A DNA stretch of 64,000 nucleotides, taken from positions 496,001-560,000 of the forward strand of contig NZ_JAEPNI010000001.1 in the NCBI RefSeq assembly GCF_017643475.1. Direction: 5' to 3'. Positions 1 through 8,604 of the stretch are shown here, in pieces. Position 1 is the first letter of the stretch; each line of letters begins with the position of its first letter. Made by a program: the position numbers and the translations under genes. Below the pieces are notes generated by a model. The model searched no databases. It was not told where the DNA came from and worked only from the letters and a program-made list of their open reading frames with translations. This DNA is from Maricaulis sp. (GTDB lineage Bacteria > Pseudomonadota > Alphaproteobacteria > Caulobacterales > Maricaulaceae).

Positions 1-459
1 GACTTCTCCTTTGCCGGTTTGAAAACCGCCGCACGACAGATCTGGGACGGACTCGAAGCGCCGTCCGAGCAGGACAAGGCTGACCTTGCGGCCTGTGTGC
101 AGCAGGCCATCGCAAGATCCCTGGCCAGCCGGTCCGCACGCGCCATGGCCATGTTCCGCGAGCGTTTTCAGGACGAGCAGGCTCCCGCTTTTATCGTTGC
201 CGGCGGCGTGGCGGCCAACAAGACGGTGCGGTCAACGCTGGACCAGGCGGCTGCGGATCACGGCTTTGAACTCAAGGCGCCGCCGATGCGCTGGTGCACG
301 GACAATGCAGCCATGATTGCCCTGGCCGGGCTGGAGCATCTCGCTGTCGGAGATGTGGATGAGCTGAACGCGCCCGCACGCGCACGCTGGCCATTGGACG
401 AAAGCTCGGCCAAGCTGGCACCTGTGATCGGATCCGGACGAAAAGGACCCAAGGCATGA
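1..459 (+). CDS. tsaD: TsaD (tRNA t6A37 threonylcarbamoyltransferase), C-terminal part
   Basis: The gene enters from outside the window; the first codons already read [10 protein letters not shown], the conserved DFSFSGLKT segment of TsaD. About 152 residues of the C-terminal half are present, including [12 protein letters not shown] and the late [13 protein letters not shown] motif, which belongs to the metal/nucleotide site of the ASKHA fold. TsaD transfers threonylcarbamoyl from TC-AMP to A37 of ANN-decoding tRNAs, together with TsaB and TsaE; tsaE lies in this window at 34839. The stop codon overlaps the gpsA start (ATGA), so the two genes are translationally coupled. The N-terminus is missing only because the window begins here. 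Confidence 0.93.
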   Translation, partial: DFSFAGLKTAARQIWDGLEAPSEQDKADLAACVQQAIARSLASRSARAMAMFRERFQDEQAPAFIVAGGVAANKTVRSTLDQAAADHGFELKAPPMRWCTDNAAMIALAGLEHLAVGDVDELNAPARARWPLDESSAKLAPVIGSGRKGPKA

Positions 460-1457
460 GCAATTATCAGTCTATCGGTGTGATCGGCGCCGGCGCCTGG
501 GGCACGGCCCTGGCCCAGACCGCTGCTTCGGCCGGACGATCAGTGACCCTCTGGTCTTTCGAACAGGACGTTGCCGACGCGATCAACAACAAACACGAGA
601 ACACGATCTACCTGCCGGATGTGGCGCTGGAAAAATCCATCATGGCCACGACGGCGATGTCGGAGCTGGACGCCTGCGACGCCATCCTGGCCGTTGCCCC
701 CGCACAGCATTTGCGCCGCGTTCTGGAGAGCTTCCTGCCCTATGCCCAGCCCGGCGTCCCGATCGCGCTCTGCGCCAAGGGTATCGAGCAATCCAGCCTG
801 TCGATGATGACCGATGTGCTCTCCGAGACCATTCCGGGCGCAGTGCCGGCCGTACTGTCCGGTCCGAGTTTCGCCATCGACACGGCCAAGGGCCTGCCGA
901 CCGCGGTGACCCTGGCCTGCGCGGACGAGGCGATCGGTGCCGACCTGGTCGAGGCGCTGGGAACGACCCGTTTCCGTCCCTATCTGGCCAATGACCTTGT
1001 CGGCGCGGAGATTGGTGGCGCGGTCAAGAATGTGCTGGCGATTGCTTGCGGTATTTCCGAGGGACGTGGCCTGGGCAAGTCGGCTCACGCGGCCCTCATC
1101 TCTCGCGGGTTCGCCGAGATGACACGTCTCGCCCTGGCGCTCGGAGCGCAGCGCGAGACCCTGTCCGGCCTGTGTGGTCTGGGCGATCTGGTGCTGACCT
1201 GTTCCTCGCCGCAATCACGCAACATGTCTTGCGGACTGGCGCTGGGGCGCGGCGTGCATCTCGATGATATTCTCTCATCGCGCAAGGCTGTTACCGAAGG
1301 TGTGGCCAGTGCACCGGCCGTTGTGGCACTGGCAAAACGTCACGGTATCGAAATGCCGATCTGTGAAGCTGTCGACACCATTCTCAAGGGCGATGTCAGC
1401 GTCGAGGAGGCTATCGAGGCCCTGCTGGCCCGTCCCTTCACCCTGGAGACCGCCTGA
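456..1457 (+). CDS. gpsA: Glycerol-3-phosphate dehydrogenase [NAD(P)+]
   Basis: The 333-residue protein has the usual length for GpsA. The Rossmann motif [10 protein letters not shown] lies at residues 11-20 (GxGxWG), and the catalytic lysine is in the segment [14 protein letters not shown] (Lys191). The C-terminal helical domain carries the family pattern around [14 protein letters not shown]. It reduces dihydroxyacetone phosphate to sn-glycerol-3-phosphate in the cytoplasm, the entry step to phospholipid synthesis. The start ATG overlaps the tsaD stop, and the stop TGA shares a base with the ATG of the next gene, so it sits inside a coupled four-gene run. The tsaD-gpsA-yciI order is common in Alphaproteobacteria. 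Confidence 0.96.
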   Translation: MSNYQSIGVIGAGAWGTALAQTAASAGRSVTLWSFEQDVADAINNKHENTIYLPDVALEKSIMATTAMSELDACDAILAVAPAQHLRRVLESFLPYAQPGVPIALCAKGIEQSSLSMMTDVLSETIPGAVPAVLSGPSFAIDTAKGLPTAVTLACADEAIGADLVEALGTTRFRPYLANDLVGAEIGGAVKNVLAIACGISEGRGLGKSAHAALISRGFAEMTRLALALGAQRETLSGLCGLGDLVLTCSSPQSRNMSCGLALGRGVHLDDILSSRKAVTEGVASAPAVVALAKRHGIEMPICEAVDTILKGDVSVEEAIEALLARPFTLETA

Positions 1458-1753
1458 TGTTGTTCATTGTTCACACCCGTGACCGTGAAAATGCGCTGGA
1501 TCTGCGCATGGCCAATCGTGAAGCCCATTTGCAATGGCTGCGTGATGCGGGTGAGAGCGTGAAAGCCGCAGGCCCCTGGCTGGATGGGTCGGACAAGCCT
1601 GCTGGGTCTTTGCTGATCGTGGAAATGGCGGATCGCGCCGAGCTGGATACCTGGCTGGCCAATGACCCCTATGCGCTTGCAGGCGTGTTCGAGAGCGTTG
1701 AGGCGGCACCCTTCCGCTGGGTGATCAATCCGCCGGAAGGCGTACCGCTGTGA
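1457..1753 (+). CDS. YciI family protein
   Basis: A 98-residue protein with the YciI fold pattern: a short beta strand start ([10 protein letters not shown]), REAHLQWL with the conserved histidine near residue 24, and NDPYALAGVFESVE with the conserved aspartate near residue 70. Family members are small dimeric ferredoxin-like proteins with a His/Asp pocket; most have no assigned reaction. The ATG shares a base with the gpsA stop (TGATG) and the gene's own stop overlaps the GTG of the Rieske gene, so expression is tied to gpsA. Function remains unknown; the assignment is to the family only. Confidence 0.88.
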   Translation: MLFIVHTRDRENALDLRMANREAHLQWLRDAGESVKAAGPWLDGSDKPAGSLLIVEMADRAELDTWLANDPYALAGVFESVEAAPFRWVINPPEGVPL

Positions 1754-2085
1754 GTTCGGCGCCGGCGCCGGGAACGGTTCTCGGACGTCTTGACGAGCTG
1801 GAAGACGGCAAGGGCCAGGTCATGCATGGCGGACCGGGCGGCACATTCGTTGTGCGCTCCGGGGAAGAAGCTTTCGCCTGGCGAAATCTCTGCCCGCATG
1901 CGGGCCTTCCGCTGGGCATGCCGAACGGGCGGGTTCTTGTTCACCAGGGACAGAATATCGTCTGCCCCGTGCATGGCGCGAGTTTCGATGTGAAGTCCGG
2001 AGCCTGCACAGGTGGTCCGGCCGCCGGCGATGAATTGACTGCTGTGCCCGTTGATGTCGTCAATGGCGAGATAGTCGTACGCTAG
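1750..2085 (+). CDS. Rieske (2Fe-2S) domain protein
   Basis: This is a 111-residue stand-alone Rieske ferredoxin-like protein. Both cluster motifs are visible: CPH at residues 48-50 (Cys48, His50) and CPVH at 72-75 (Cys72, His75), giving the two Cys and two His ligands. There is no signal peptide or Tat motif, so it is cytoplasmic, unlike the Rieske subunit of the bc1 complex. The GTG start overlaps the yciI stop (GTGA). Small Rieske proteins usually pass electrons to oxygenases or reductases, but no oxygenase gene is adjacent, so the partner is unknown. It converges on the following lipoprotein gene with almost no gap. Confidence 0.88.
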   Translation: MSSAPAPGTVLGRLDELEDGKGQVMHGGPGGTFVVRSGEEAFAWRNLCPHAGLPLGMPNGRVLVHQGQNIVCPVHGASFDVKSGACTGGPAAGDELTAVPVDVVNGEIVVR

Positions 2086-2086
2086 C

Positions 2087-2572
2087 CTAGTTGGCCGCAA
2101 CGATGGCCTCGGCGATCGCATCCGCCTCGCTGGCAAGCGGCCCGGCGATGTCCGCGACATTGGTGACCGTGCAGAAGGATCCGTCACGCTCGCGGTCATA
2201 GATCACCGCGTCGGTGGTGATATCGAACACATTGCCCGCAGCCCGGAAAAAGCTGGCTGAAGCCGCTTCAGTACGGGCGACAAGGGCCTGGTCCATTTCC
2301 ACCAGGTTGAAGGCGTAATTGGCCTGGCGACCATCCAGATTATAGGAAATGTGCACGATGGCGGCGGGGCCGCGCTCGAGCAGGGCCTGGCCATCCAGCA
2401 GCTGGGCGGCGCGATCCGTCTCGTGGAAACAGGCCGCCGTCGTCGCCGGAGCTTCCGCGGTGTAGGGACCGGACGCTGCAACATCCTCGACCTCGGTCGG
2501 ACGCACAGAATCCTCTGCGCCCGAACACGCGGCGAGTGCAAGCACAACAGGACTGACGAGCCAGATTTTCAT
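2087..2572 (-). CDS. Putative lipoprotein of unknown function
   Basis: A 161-residue protein whose N-terminus MKIWLVSPVVLALAACSG is a lipoprotein signal with lipobox LAAC, giving a lipidated cysteine at residue 16. The mature part is soluble, acidic and alanine-rich, with two further cysteines (one near residue 48, one in the FCTV segment near 133) that could form a disulfide in the periplasm. No known domain was recognised. It is the last gene of the minus-strand set that includes the kelch-like and creatininase genes, but an 80-base gap separates it from them, so co-transcription is only possible. Confidence 0.75.
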   Translation of the reverse strand: MKIWLVSPVVLALAACSGAEDSVRPTEVEDVAASGPYTAEAPATTAACFHETDRAAQLLDGQALLERGPAAIVHISYNLDGRQANYAFNLVEMDQALVARTEAASASFFRAAGNVFDITTDAVIYDRERDGSFCTVTNVADIAGPLASEADAIAEAIVAAN

Positions 2573-2652
2573 TTCGGTTCACTCCGAATTTTCAGCTTGC
2601 GGACCTATAGCGGCTCGCGATTTGCGCGTGAAATGAATGTTTTGTGTCGGGG

Positions 2653-3792
2653 TTAGTGGCACCCTGAGATGATAATCGTATCAAGATCGTCAAGGGTCGG
2701 CAGTTTCGTCACGCCATCCGTGACGACTTGACCTTGCATCATGCCACCGAGGATGAACGCATTTTGCGGGTCAAAGGCGATGATTCCCCGGATGTCCATG
2801 ATCGCTGGGGCCGTCGGCATCGTTGTCCATCGAGGCGCGCGCCATACGACTGGGCTTGCGTTCGTCCACTCCCGACAAGAGCCCTCAAACGCGTTCCGGA
2901 ATAGCCCGCCTTGCGCGTCTGCGCGTGGTTCACTTGGCGCCTGATTGTATCCGATGCCATTGAAGTTAAAGGCGTTGTCTGTCCCAGCCCAGAATGAAAC
3001 GAAATGCGTTTCAAATGTTGTTGCTGCCCCTCGGTAAAACGAGCCGCCGGGCAGCTCACCGACATTGCCCCACTGAATGACCTCGGGGGCATCGACAATG
3101 ACGCCGGCCCAGCAGTCTGAAATGGCCCGGAAAGACCGACGGGCGCCGTCGGATTCAGGTGGAAACACCGCGGTGCCGCCGCAAACCAGCATCTGCGCCT
3201 GAAATCGCGAATCCTGTCCGAGCAGAGCCCCCGCATGCCCGAACACTGGTGCGCCAGGAAAAGGTGTCGCTTCGAACCAGCGATCTTCCTCGACGTCATA
3301 GACCTGGACGAGGTCGACATTGTCCGTGTCGTGCCAGCCGCTGACGAGGTAGATGTAGCGATCCTGGTGCACCAGGGCGACAGTGTCATCGACCGGAACC
3401 GGGATGTCGGTGATATGGGTGTAGGTCTCGCTGGCCGGGTCGAAACGCCAGACCTCCGGCGTCGAGCGCTCGGAATGATCCTCGGCTACCGTGTAGCCGC
3501 CGAAAATATAGATCTGTCCGCGCACGGTCACCGCGACGGATGCGAGGCGGCCAATCCCGTCAGGAAGGCCGTCGATCTCGCGGCACGTCCGGACCGTGAG
3601 ATTGCAGGCATAGGCATCCGCTGTAACATCGCGCCAGGTCTTGCCTTCGTGCAGGCCGGCAAAGGAATAGGCCATCAACTGACCGTCCAGTTCCACCCCC
3701 GCGACGGCGTTGTTGGTGACTGGCTCGGGCAGGCGCGCCCAGGCATCGTCCTGGACGGTCAGGGTGAGGGCAGTGAGGAGGTAGAGGATCAC
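2653..3792 (-). CDS. Kelch-like beta-propeller protein, exported
   Basis: The 379-residue protein has a short hydrophobic leader (ILYLLTALTLTV) followed by several about 50-residue blades that resemble kelch repeats: GQIYIFGGY followed by VWRFDPASETYTHITDIP, then DRYIYLVSGWHDTDN followed by VQVYDVEEDRWFEA, and a late FILGGM. The Gly-Gly and spaced Tyr/Trp pattern is typical. Kelch propellers bind ligands or polysaccharide; no catalytic residues are evident. The GTG start is five bases after the creatininase stop, so the two genes are probably one operon. The short leader makes export likely rather than certain. Confidence 0.7.
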   Translation of the reverse strand: MILYLLTALTLTVQDDAWARLPEPVTNNAVAGVELDGQLMAYSFAGLHEGKTWRDVTADAYACNLTVRTCREIDGLPDGIGRLASVAVTVRGQIYIFGGYTVAEDHSERSTPEVWRFDPASETYTHITDIPVPVDDTVALVHQDRYIYLVSGWHDTDNVDLVQVYDVEEDRWFEATPFPGAPVFGHAGALLGQDSRFQAQMLVCGGTAVFPPESDGARRSFRAISDCWAGVIVDAPEVIQWGNVGELPGGSFYRGAATTFETHFVSFWAGTDNAFNFNGIGYNQAPSEPRADAQGGLFRNAFEGSCREWTNASPVVWRAPRWTTMPTAPAIMDIRGIIAFDPQNAFILGGMMQGQVVTDGVTKLPTLDDLDTIIISGCH

Positions 3793-3797
3793 GCTTG

Positions 3798-4556
3798 CTA
3801 CTCCGCGGCCGCTTCCAGCTTGGTCTCGAAGAAGATGGAGAGCTCGGCAATCAGCGCCTGTTTGGCGATCGAGACGATTTCCGCGCCCGCTTCCGGCGTT
3901 GCCTGAGACGGGTCAGAGGCGATGCGGCCGTCGGGGAAGGTTGCCCGGTAGTCGGCTGCGTCGGTGAAGCGGCCGTTCGGTGCGATTTTCGGGTCCATCT
4001 CTACCCGTTTGATGGCGTCGGGATAGGCGTATTGCGTCACCGAGACTTCCGAGGCGGTGGCGTGCGCCCCTTCGCCGACCGGGAAGAGCTTCTTGCAGGT
4101 CGCCATGACGCCCGGCAATTCCCACCAGTTCTGCTGCGCCAGCCGGACCGGGCAAGGGGCGTCATCGAGCGAATAGTTCGCGTAGTACTCGGCGAAGGCC
4201 GCATTGATCGTGGTGATGTTGCCACCATGCCCGTTGAAGAAATAGATGCGGTCAAAGCCGTGTCGGACCAGCGAGGCGATCCAGTCATTCATGGCCGCGA
4301 TCATGGTCGAGGGTCGCAGCGTCATCGAACCCGGAAAGGCCAGGTGATGCTGGGCAATGCCGACATTGAAGGTCGGGCCGACGAGAAAGCCGGATTCCTG
4401 GCCGGCTTCATGAGCGATGATTTCGGGACAGATCGCATCCGTTCCCACCAGGCCATTGGGGCCGTGCTGTTCGAATGAGCCGATGGGGATGATGATGCCC
4501 TTGCAGCGTTCCAGATAGGCTTCAACTTCCGGCCAGGTGGATGTGTTTAGCAACAT
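3798..4556 (-). CDS. Creatininase (creatinine amidohydrolase) family protein
   Basis: This 252-residue protein has the normal length for the family. Metal ligands are visible: GSFEQHGP (Glu29, His31), GTDA (Asp40) and FFNGHGGN (residues 106-113), followed by an ATASEVS segment holding the late glutamate. Creatininases are cytosolic two-metal amidohydrolases acting on cyclic or linear amides such as creatinine or formamide intermediates. The start at 4556 is chosen because a GAGGAG Shine-Dalgarno lies about seven bases upstream; an in-frame extension runs further upstream but lacks family similarity. The kelch-like gene follows directly. The true substrate cannot be told from the sequence. Confidence 0.88.
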   Translation of the reverse strand: MLLNTSTWPEVEAYLERCKGIIIPIGSFEQHGPNGLVGTDAICPEIIAHEAGQESGFLVGPTFNVGIAQHHLAFPGSMTLRPSTMIAAMNDWIASLVRHGFDRIYFFNGHGGNITTINAAFAEYYANYSLDDAPCPVRLAQQNWWELPGVMATCKKLFPVGEGAHATASEVSVTQYAYPDAIKRVEMDPKIAPNGRFTDAADYRATFPDGRIASDPSQATPEAGAEIVSIAKQALIAELSIFFETKLEAAAE

Positions 4557-4630
4557 GCGGATCTCCTCGTCTGGCGAGGAGAATGACGCCTGTTCGCGGA
4601 AGTGCAAGCGGGAAGAAAGGAGGCCGGCGC

Positions 4631-4711
4631 TTAAGCGCGCCGGCACTCCGCACGGTAGTGATAAGCCGCTCCGAGCGCCAGAAGCGCCGAGAGCAGAAGT
4701 ATGATTTGCAT
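4631..4711 (-). CDS. Small membrane peptide, 26 residues
   Basis: A short minus-strand frame starts with ATG at 4711 and stops with TAA at 4631. It begins MQIILLLSALLALGAAY, one clear hydrophobic segment of about 17 residues, and ends in a basic tail (HYRAECRRA). A GGGGAGG Shine-Dalgarno lies seven bases before the ATG, which is strong support for translation. Its stop lies in a GCGCTTAAGCGC palindrome flanked by GCCGG repeats, which could act as a weak hairpin end. It lies 75 bases upstream of the creatininase gene on the same strand. Peptides of this shape often regulate or stabilise membrane proteins; the role here is unknown. Confidence 0.55.
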   Translation of the reverse strand: MQIILLLSALLALGAAYHYRAECRRA

Positions 4712-4879
4712 TGTACGGCCTCCCCGGCCCCCCGGTACGAATCAGTATCGGGTCGGGAAGAGAATCGCGCTCAAGTCCAAACCAAAGGTAAAATACCCGC
4801 GGGGGTGTCACGGGTTCGTGACTGGAAGCGTAAAGTATTTCTGTTGCAAGTATTCGACAGGGAGCAAATGGGGAAATCA

Positions 4880-5665
4880 ATGAAGCCTGTTTATTGGTTG
4901 AGTGCGGCAACACTCATGCTGGCAGCCTGCAGTGGGGGAAGCGACCAGGCGGAGGACCAGCAGGTGGTCAGCGATGCGCCCCAGACGCGCTGGGACACGA
5001 TCATGGAGGCGGTCGACGACGAGCAGAGGCCGGACGAGGACCGCGTGCTCGACGTTAATCGTCATCCGGCGGAGCTTCTGGATTTTGCAGGCGTGCAGCG
5101 GGGCTGGGGCGTCGCGGATATCGTCCCGGGTGGAGGCTATTATTCCCGCATCCTGTCGACGGCGGTCGGTGATATGGGGCGTGTTTACTCATTTAATCCC
5201 AGCTGGGTTGCCGAGCAATATGGTGACGCCAACGAAGCCATGAATGCCATGGCCCGCCGTCGCGCCAACCTCTCGCATCATGCTGATGATCTGGAGGATT
5301 TCGGCACCGGTTTTGACCGTCCACTCGACGCAGTTTTCATGGTGCTCTTCTATCATGACACTGGATATGACGGGACGGACCGCGCGGCGATGAACCAGGC
5401 GATTTTCAATGCGTTGGCACCGGGTGGAGTTTTTCTTGTTGTTGATCACCATGCGGTCGAGGGCAGCGGTCTTGATGCGGTCCAGACCCTGCACCGTATC
5501 GAATCTGCAGTCGTCATGCAGGAAGTAATGGCGGCCGGCTTCGAGTTTGTTTCCGAGAGCGACATGCTCGCCAACCCGGAAGATCCGCGCGACATTTCGG
5601 TCTTCGCGCCAAATATCCGGCGCAATACGGACAGGTTCGTCTATCTTTTCCGCAAGCCGGAATAG
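4880..5665 (+). CDS. Predicted methyltransferase-like lipoprotein (COG4798 type)
   Basis: The 261-residue protein starts MKPVYWLSAATLMLAAC, a lipoprotein signal with lipobox LAAC (Cys17). The mature part is a class I methyltransferase fold: motif I region VADIVPGGGYYSRILS, then GRVYSFNP, and a strand-loop region AVFMVLFYHDTGYDG. This matches the predicted methyltransferases of COG4798, several of which carry signal peptides. Start 4880 has a GGGGA Shine-Dalgarno at good spacing; ATG 4868 is in frame but has a three-base spacer. An exported SAM-type fold is odd because SAM is cytosolic, so the fold may have been re-used. A strong terminator follows. Confidence 0.8.
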   Translation: MKPVYWLSAATLMLAACSGGSDQAEDQQVVSDAPQTRWDTIMEAVDDEQRPDEDRVLDVNRHPAELLDFAGVQRGWGVADIVPGGGYYSRILSTAVGDMGRVYSFNPSWVAEQYGDANEAMNAMARRRANLSHHADDLEDFGTGFDRPLDAVFMVLFYHDTGYDGTDRAAMNQAIFNALAPGGVFLVVDHHAVEGSGLDAVQTLHRIESAVVMQEVMAAGFEFVSESDMLANPEDPRDISVFAPNIRRNTDRFVYLFRKPE

Positions 5666-5672
5666 GGGCACG

Positions 5673-5707
5673 AAAAAGGGGCGGCCCGTCGAGCCGCCCC
5701 TTTTTTT
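5673..5707. terminator. Bidirectional intrinsic terminator
   Basis: The stem GGGGCGGC / GCCGCCCC is flanked by A5 on the left and T7 on the right, so it can stop transcription from both the methyltransferase-like gene and the converging chemoreceptor gene. Confidence 0.85.
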
Positions 5708-5727
5708 GATTCTGGTGATGTCCAGGC

Positions 5728-7185
5728 CTAGGCGGCGTCAAGCGCAGCCTTGAAGGAGTCGAGTTCCTCATCGAGCTTGGAAGCGTTTTCGCTCAGAGCG
5801 GAGGACGCGCCCGCGAACTCTTCGGCAGCAGTACTGGCTCGGGATGCCGCCTCGTTTACCTCATCCATGTCGCGCGTGACATTCGCGGTGGCACTGGCAG
5901 CCTGTTCGGCAAGCTGGGCGATTTCACGGGTGGCATTGTCCTGTTGGGAGAAAGCATCACGTACGCTGCCGGATGCGGAGCGGATCTCGTCGATGATTTC
6001 GGAAATGCGGCCTAGCGCGCTGGCTGCACCACCGGACGCGCCACGCATGGCGTCGATCCGGCCGGCAATGTCGTTGGACGCGCGTGTGGTCTGTTCCGCC
6101 AGAGCCTTCACTTCCGAGGCTACAACGGCGAAGCCCTTGCCCGCTTCACCGGCGCGAGCCGCCTCGATAGTCGCGTTGAGTGCGAGCAGATTGGTCTGTT
6201 CAGCGACTCCGGCGACCATTTCCATGATCTCCTCGATCTCGCGTGCGGCAGACTGAAGCTCGTCGATGGAGCGACCGGCGCCTTCTGCCTCGGTGACCGC
6301 CCGCTCGGAGACTTCGTCCGAGTTTTCAAGGATGCGTGCCACCTCGGCGATGGAGGCGGAGAGTTCCTGTGCGGCAGCCGCTACGGACTGGACGTCGGAA
6401 TTGGTGTTGGACGCTTGCGTGGATGCGCTTTCCGCGCCGGAACGTGTTGCGCGCGCGTCGCCATTGAGTTGGTCCGCGAGGCCGGCGACCTGGGAGGACG
6501 CACCGGAAACGGAGGTCACCACGACACGCAGGGCCTGCTCGAAATCACCAGCGATCTTGGCGATCGCGGCGCGGCGATTCTCGGCTTCAGCCTGAAGGCT
6601 GGTCTGAGCTTCGGTCGCGTCATCAGCTGCGGTCTGGGCTTCCGTCGCCTCACTCATGCTTTCATCAGCATCGGTGAGAGCCTTCGCGGTCTGATAGGTC
6701 ATCCAGATCAGGGCGCCAGCCTGGCCGACGACAACCACGGCGTGGAAGACAACTCGGCCGAAATCTGCCCCGTCCGGGAAAACCGCCCAGGGAAGGGCAA
6801 AGTTCAAGGAGAGGTGGTGGACGGCCGTAACCGCAGATGCTGCGACGATGGCGCGCCAGTCAATCATGATGGCCGTCGCCGAGAGACAAGCGAAAAAGAC
6901 CATGTGCATGTCAAGCTGCCAGGTGGCACCGCTCATCATGTAAACGAGCACGGCCGGGAAGGCCATGATCGCGGCCGCAGTTGTCGCGCGTGATGCGACT
7001 GTGTTTGAAGCGGTGCGCCAGCTCAGGAAGGATATCGCTGCCACTAGGCCAAGGAGGAACGTCCCGGGAATGACGCGGCTCGGCGCCACGAAGAAGGCAA
7101 TAAGTGGGTAGGCGACAGCCACACCGATCGAGATGAAGGTCAGTGCCTTTTGCGCTTGGGCACGCAGGGTATCGAGACGGGTCAT
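5728..7185 (-). CDS. Methyl-accepting chemotaxis protein with polytopic membrane sensor
   Basis: This 485-residue chemoreceptor has about five to six hydrophobic segments in residues 15-175 in place of the usual periplasmic ligand domain, then a long coiled coil and the signalling hairpin. The hairpin tip reads [20 protein letters not shown], diagnostic of MCPs that bind CheW/CheA. There is no obvious HAMP domain. The membrane region contains several conserved-looking histidines ([23 protein letters not shown]), which suggests sensing within or near the membrane, perhaps with a metal or haem; that is inference. Its start overlaps the stop of the small upstream gene at 7182, so the two are coupled. 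It converges on a shared terminator. Confidence 0.9.
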   Translation of the reverse strand: MTRLDTLRAQAQKALTFISIGVAVAYPLIAFFVAPSRVIPGTFLLGLVAAISFLSWRTASNTVASRATTAAAIMAFPAVLVYMMSGATWQLDMHMVFFACLSATAIMIDWRAIVAASAVTAVHHLSLNFALPWAVFPDGADFGRVVFHAVVVVGQAGALIWMTYQTAKALTDADESMSEATEAQTAADDATEAQTSLQAEAENRRAAIAKIAGDFEQALRVVVTSVSGASSQVAGLADQLNGDARATRSGAESASTQASNTNSDVQSVAAAAQELSASIAEVARILENSDEVSERAVTEAEGAGRSIDELQSAAREIEEIMEMVAGVAEQTNLLALNATIEAARAGEAGKGFAVVASEVKALAEQTTRASNDIAGRIDAMRGASGGAASALGRISEIIDEIRSASGSVRDAFSQQDNATREIAQLAEQAASATANVTRDMDEVNEAASRASTAAEEFAGASSALSENASKLDEELDSFKAALDAA

Positions 7186-7547
7186 GATGCGGTTCCAGTG
7201 AGCTGGGACGGTGGAAGTGCCGAGGCTTCGGCACCGATCAGGCAGCCGCCGAGGACTTGCGGGTCGAGCAGGAGCAAGGCTCCGGCAGCGCGTAGGCTCT
7301 CAAGGTCTGCCTGGGAGGAAAATTCGACAATGCCGACATTGGGCAGGGCGCCGAAGCGCACGAGATTTTGTCCGGCCTGTGCTGAGGCGAGGAGAACATC
7401 CCGCTCGGACCAGCCGGGTGGGAAAATGGCAGCCACCTGGTCGCCTCGCAGCGGTTCGGCGAGGCCCAGCAGCGGCGTGCACACAACCGCCAAGCCGATC
7501 AGTATTAGCGGTGCAAAAGCAGAGATGTTGCCGGTGTTGGTGGTCAA
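7182..7547 (-). CDS. Small single-pass or exported protein coupled to the chemoreceptor
   Basis: No family was recognised. The protein has one hydrophobic segment ([20 protein letters not shown]) near the N-terminus followed by a soluble region of about 85 residues with [20 protein letters not shown] and a C-terminal LGGCLIGA. Its stop overlaps the start of the chemoreceptor gene, so the pair is translationally coupled and it may modulate or anchor that receptor. The start is uncertain: a TTG at 7547 follows an AACGAG stretch at fair spacing, while the frame could extend to a TTG at 7598 that has no usable ribosome-binding site. The region upstream (7599-7708) is non-coding. Confidence 0.6.
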   Translation of the reverse strand: MTTNTGNISAFAPLILIGLAVVCTPLLGLAEPLRGDQVAAIFPPGWSERDVLLASAQAGQNLVRFGALPNVGIVEFSSQADLESLRAAGALLLLDPQVLGGCLIGAEASALPPSQLTGTAS

Positions 7548-7708
7548 ATCGAATCTCGTTTTCAGGTGGCACGATTTGAACGAAACAAGGTTAACCAAGC
7601 CTTGCTGGGCTGGAAAGTTCGGTTGTTTGACTTGCGCGGTTGGCGGCCTGTCTAGAGCAGATTCGACGAAATAATGTCGCGAATTCGATGTGAGGATGGT
7701 CTGCCGGT

Positions 7709-8554
7709 CTACGCAGCCAGGTCTTGTGAAAGCATGCCGTAAATCAGTGTGTCGCGAACACCGATATGGGTTTTCCAGGCCCCCCGAAGACGGCCTTCAT
7801 ACTTGAAACCCAGACGCTCTACCAGCTTGATCGAGCCCGCATTGTCCGGGTCGATATCGGCGTAGAGTCGGCGGATTTTTCGCGTGGAAAAGGCGTGGCG
7901 CACCAGTGCTTTGCCAGCTTCCAGGGCATAACCCTTGCCCTGCGCCTGCGGACAGAGAATGTAACCGATCTCGGCCTGGCCGGACTTGCGGTCCATGAGG
8001 ATGATCCAGCCCAGGGCCTTTGCCGTGTCGGCCTGTTCGGTGATGGCAAAACACTCGATATTCGCGCCGTGCACATTCCAGGTGATGTAGTCGCGCGCCT
8101 CGCCCAGCGTGGTGATCGGTGCGCTGGACCAGAAGCGCATATTGCCTTCGTCCGTCAGCGCGGGCAGCAGTGCTTCGGCGTCATGGATCGACATGGGCCG
8201 CAGAACCAGGCGGGCCGTCGTCAGGATTACCGGGTCGGTTTTTGGCGTGCGGTCCTGCAGGAGGTCATTGGTCAGCTCCAGCCGGGTTTCCTCGAAGCGC
8301 TCCTCGATGCAGTCCTGCATGCGCTGGAAACACTCTCGTGAGAACCAGTCCGTCTCGTTGAAACAGATCTGCCGCGCCTGTTCCGACGGCCAGCAGGCAT
8401 AGGACCAGTAGGTCCCGTCGTCGGCCTGGTGCAGGATCGCGCCATGCGATCCACATAGCTGATGGATCTGGCGCGTGCCCTCTTCCCAGGCGAGGCGGAA
8501 GTCCGCGTCACGGCCGGGCTTGAGTTTCCAGTGATAGAGAACGGCAGAGGTCAT
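7709..8554 (-). CDS. ABM-like domain fused to GNAT (RimJ/RimL-type) N-acetyltransferase
   Basis: The 281-residue protein has two parts. Residues 1-100 (SAVLYHWKLKPGRDADFRLAW and later TYWSYACWPS) resemble a dimeric alpha-beta barrel/antibiotic biosynthesis monooxygenase-like module. Residues 108-281 are a RimJ/RimL GNAT domain: LTTARLVLRPM, then IGYILCPQAQGKGYALEA (the acetyl-CoA binding Q/RxxGxG/A loop), and NAGSIKLVERLGFKYEGRLR. The C-terminal half would acetylate an amine with acetyl-CoA; the N-terminal half may bind the substrate or mediate dimerisation. Both parts are in one frame with no gap. It is flanked by rlmN but spacing does not force an operon. Confidence 0.82.
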   Translation of the reverse strand: MTSAVLYHWKLKPGRDADFRLAWEEGTRQIHQLCGSHGAILHQADDGTYWSYACWPSEQARQICFNETDWFSRECFQRMQDCIEERFEETRLELTNDLLQDRTPKTDPVILTTARLVLRPMSIHDAEALLPALTDEGNMRFWSSAPITTLGEARDYITWNVHGANIECFAITEQADTAKALGWIILMDRKSGQAEIGYILCPQAQGKGYALEAGKALVRHAFSTRKIRRLYADIDPDNAGSIKLVERLGFKYEGRLRGAWKTHIGVRDTLIYGMLSQDLAA

Positions 8555-8604
8555 GGTGAAGGGTTAGCGTGAGCCGCCGATCCCGTCCATGACCCGCAGG
8601 GCGA

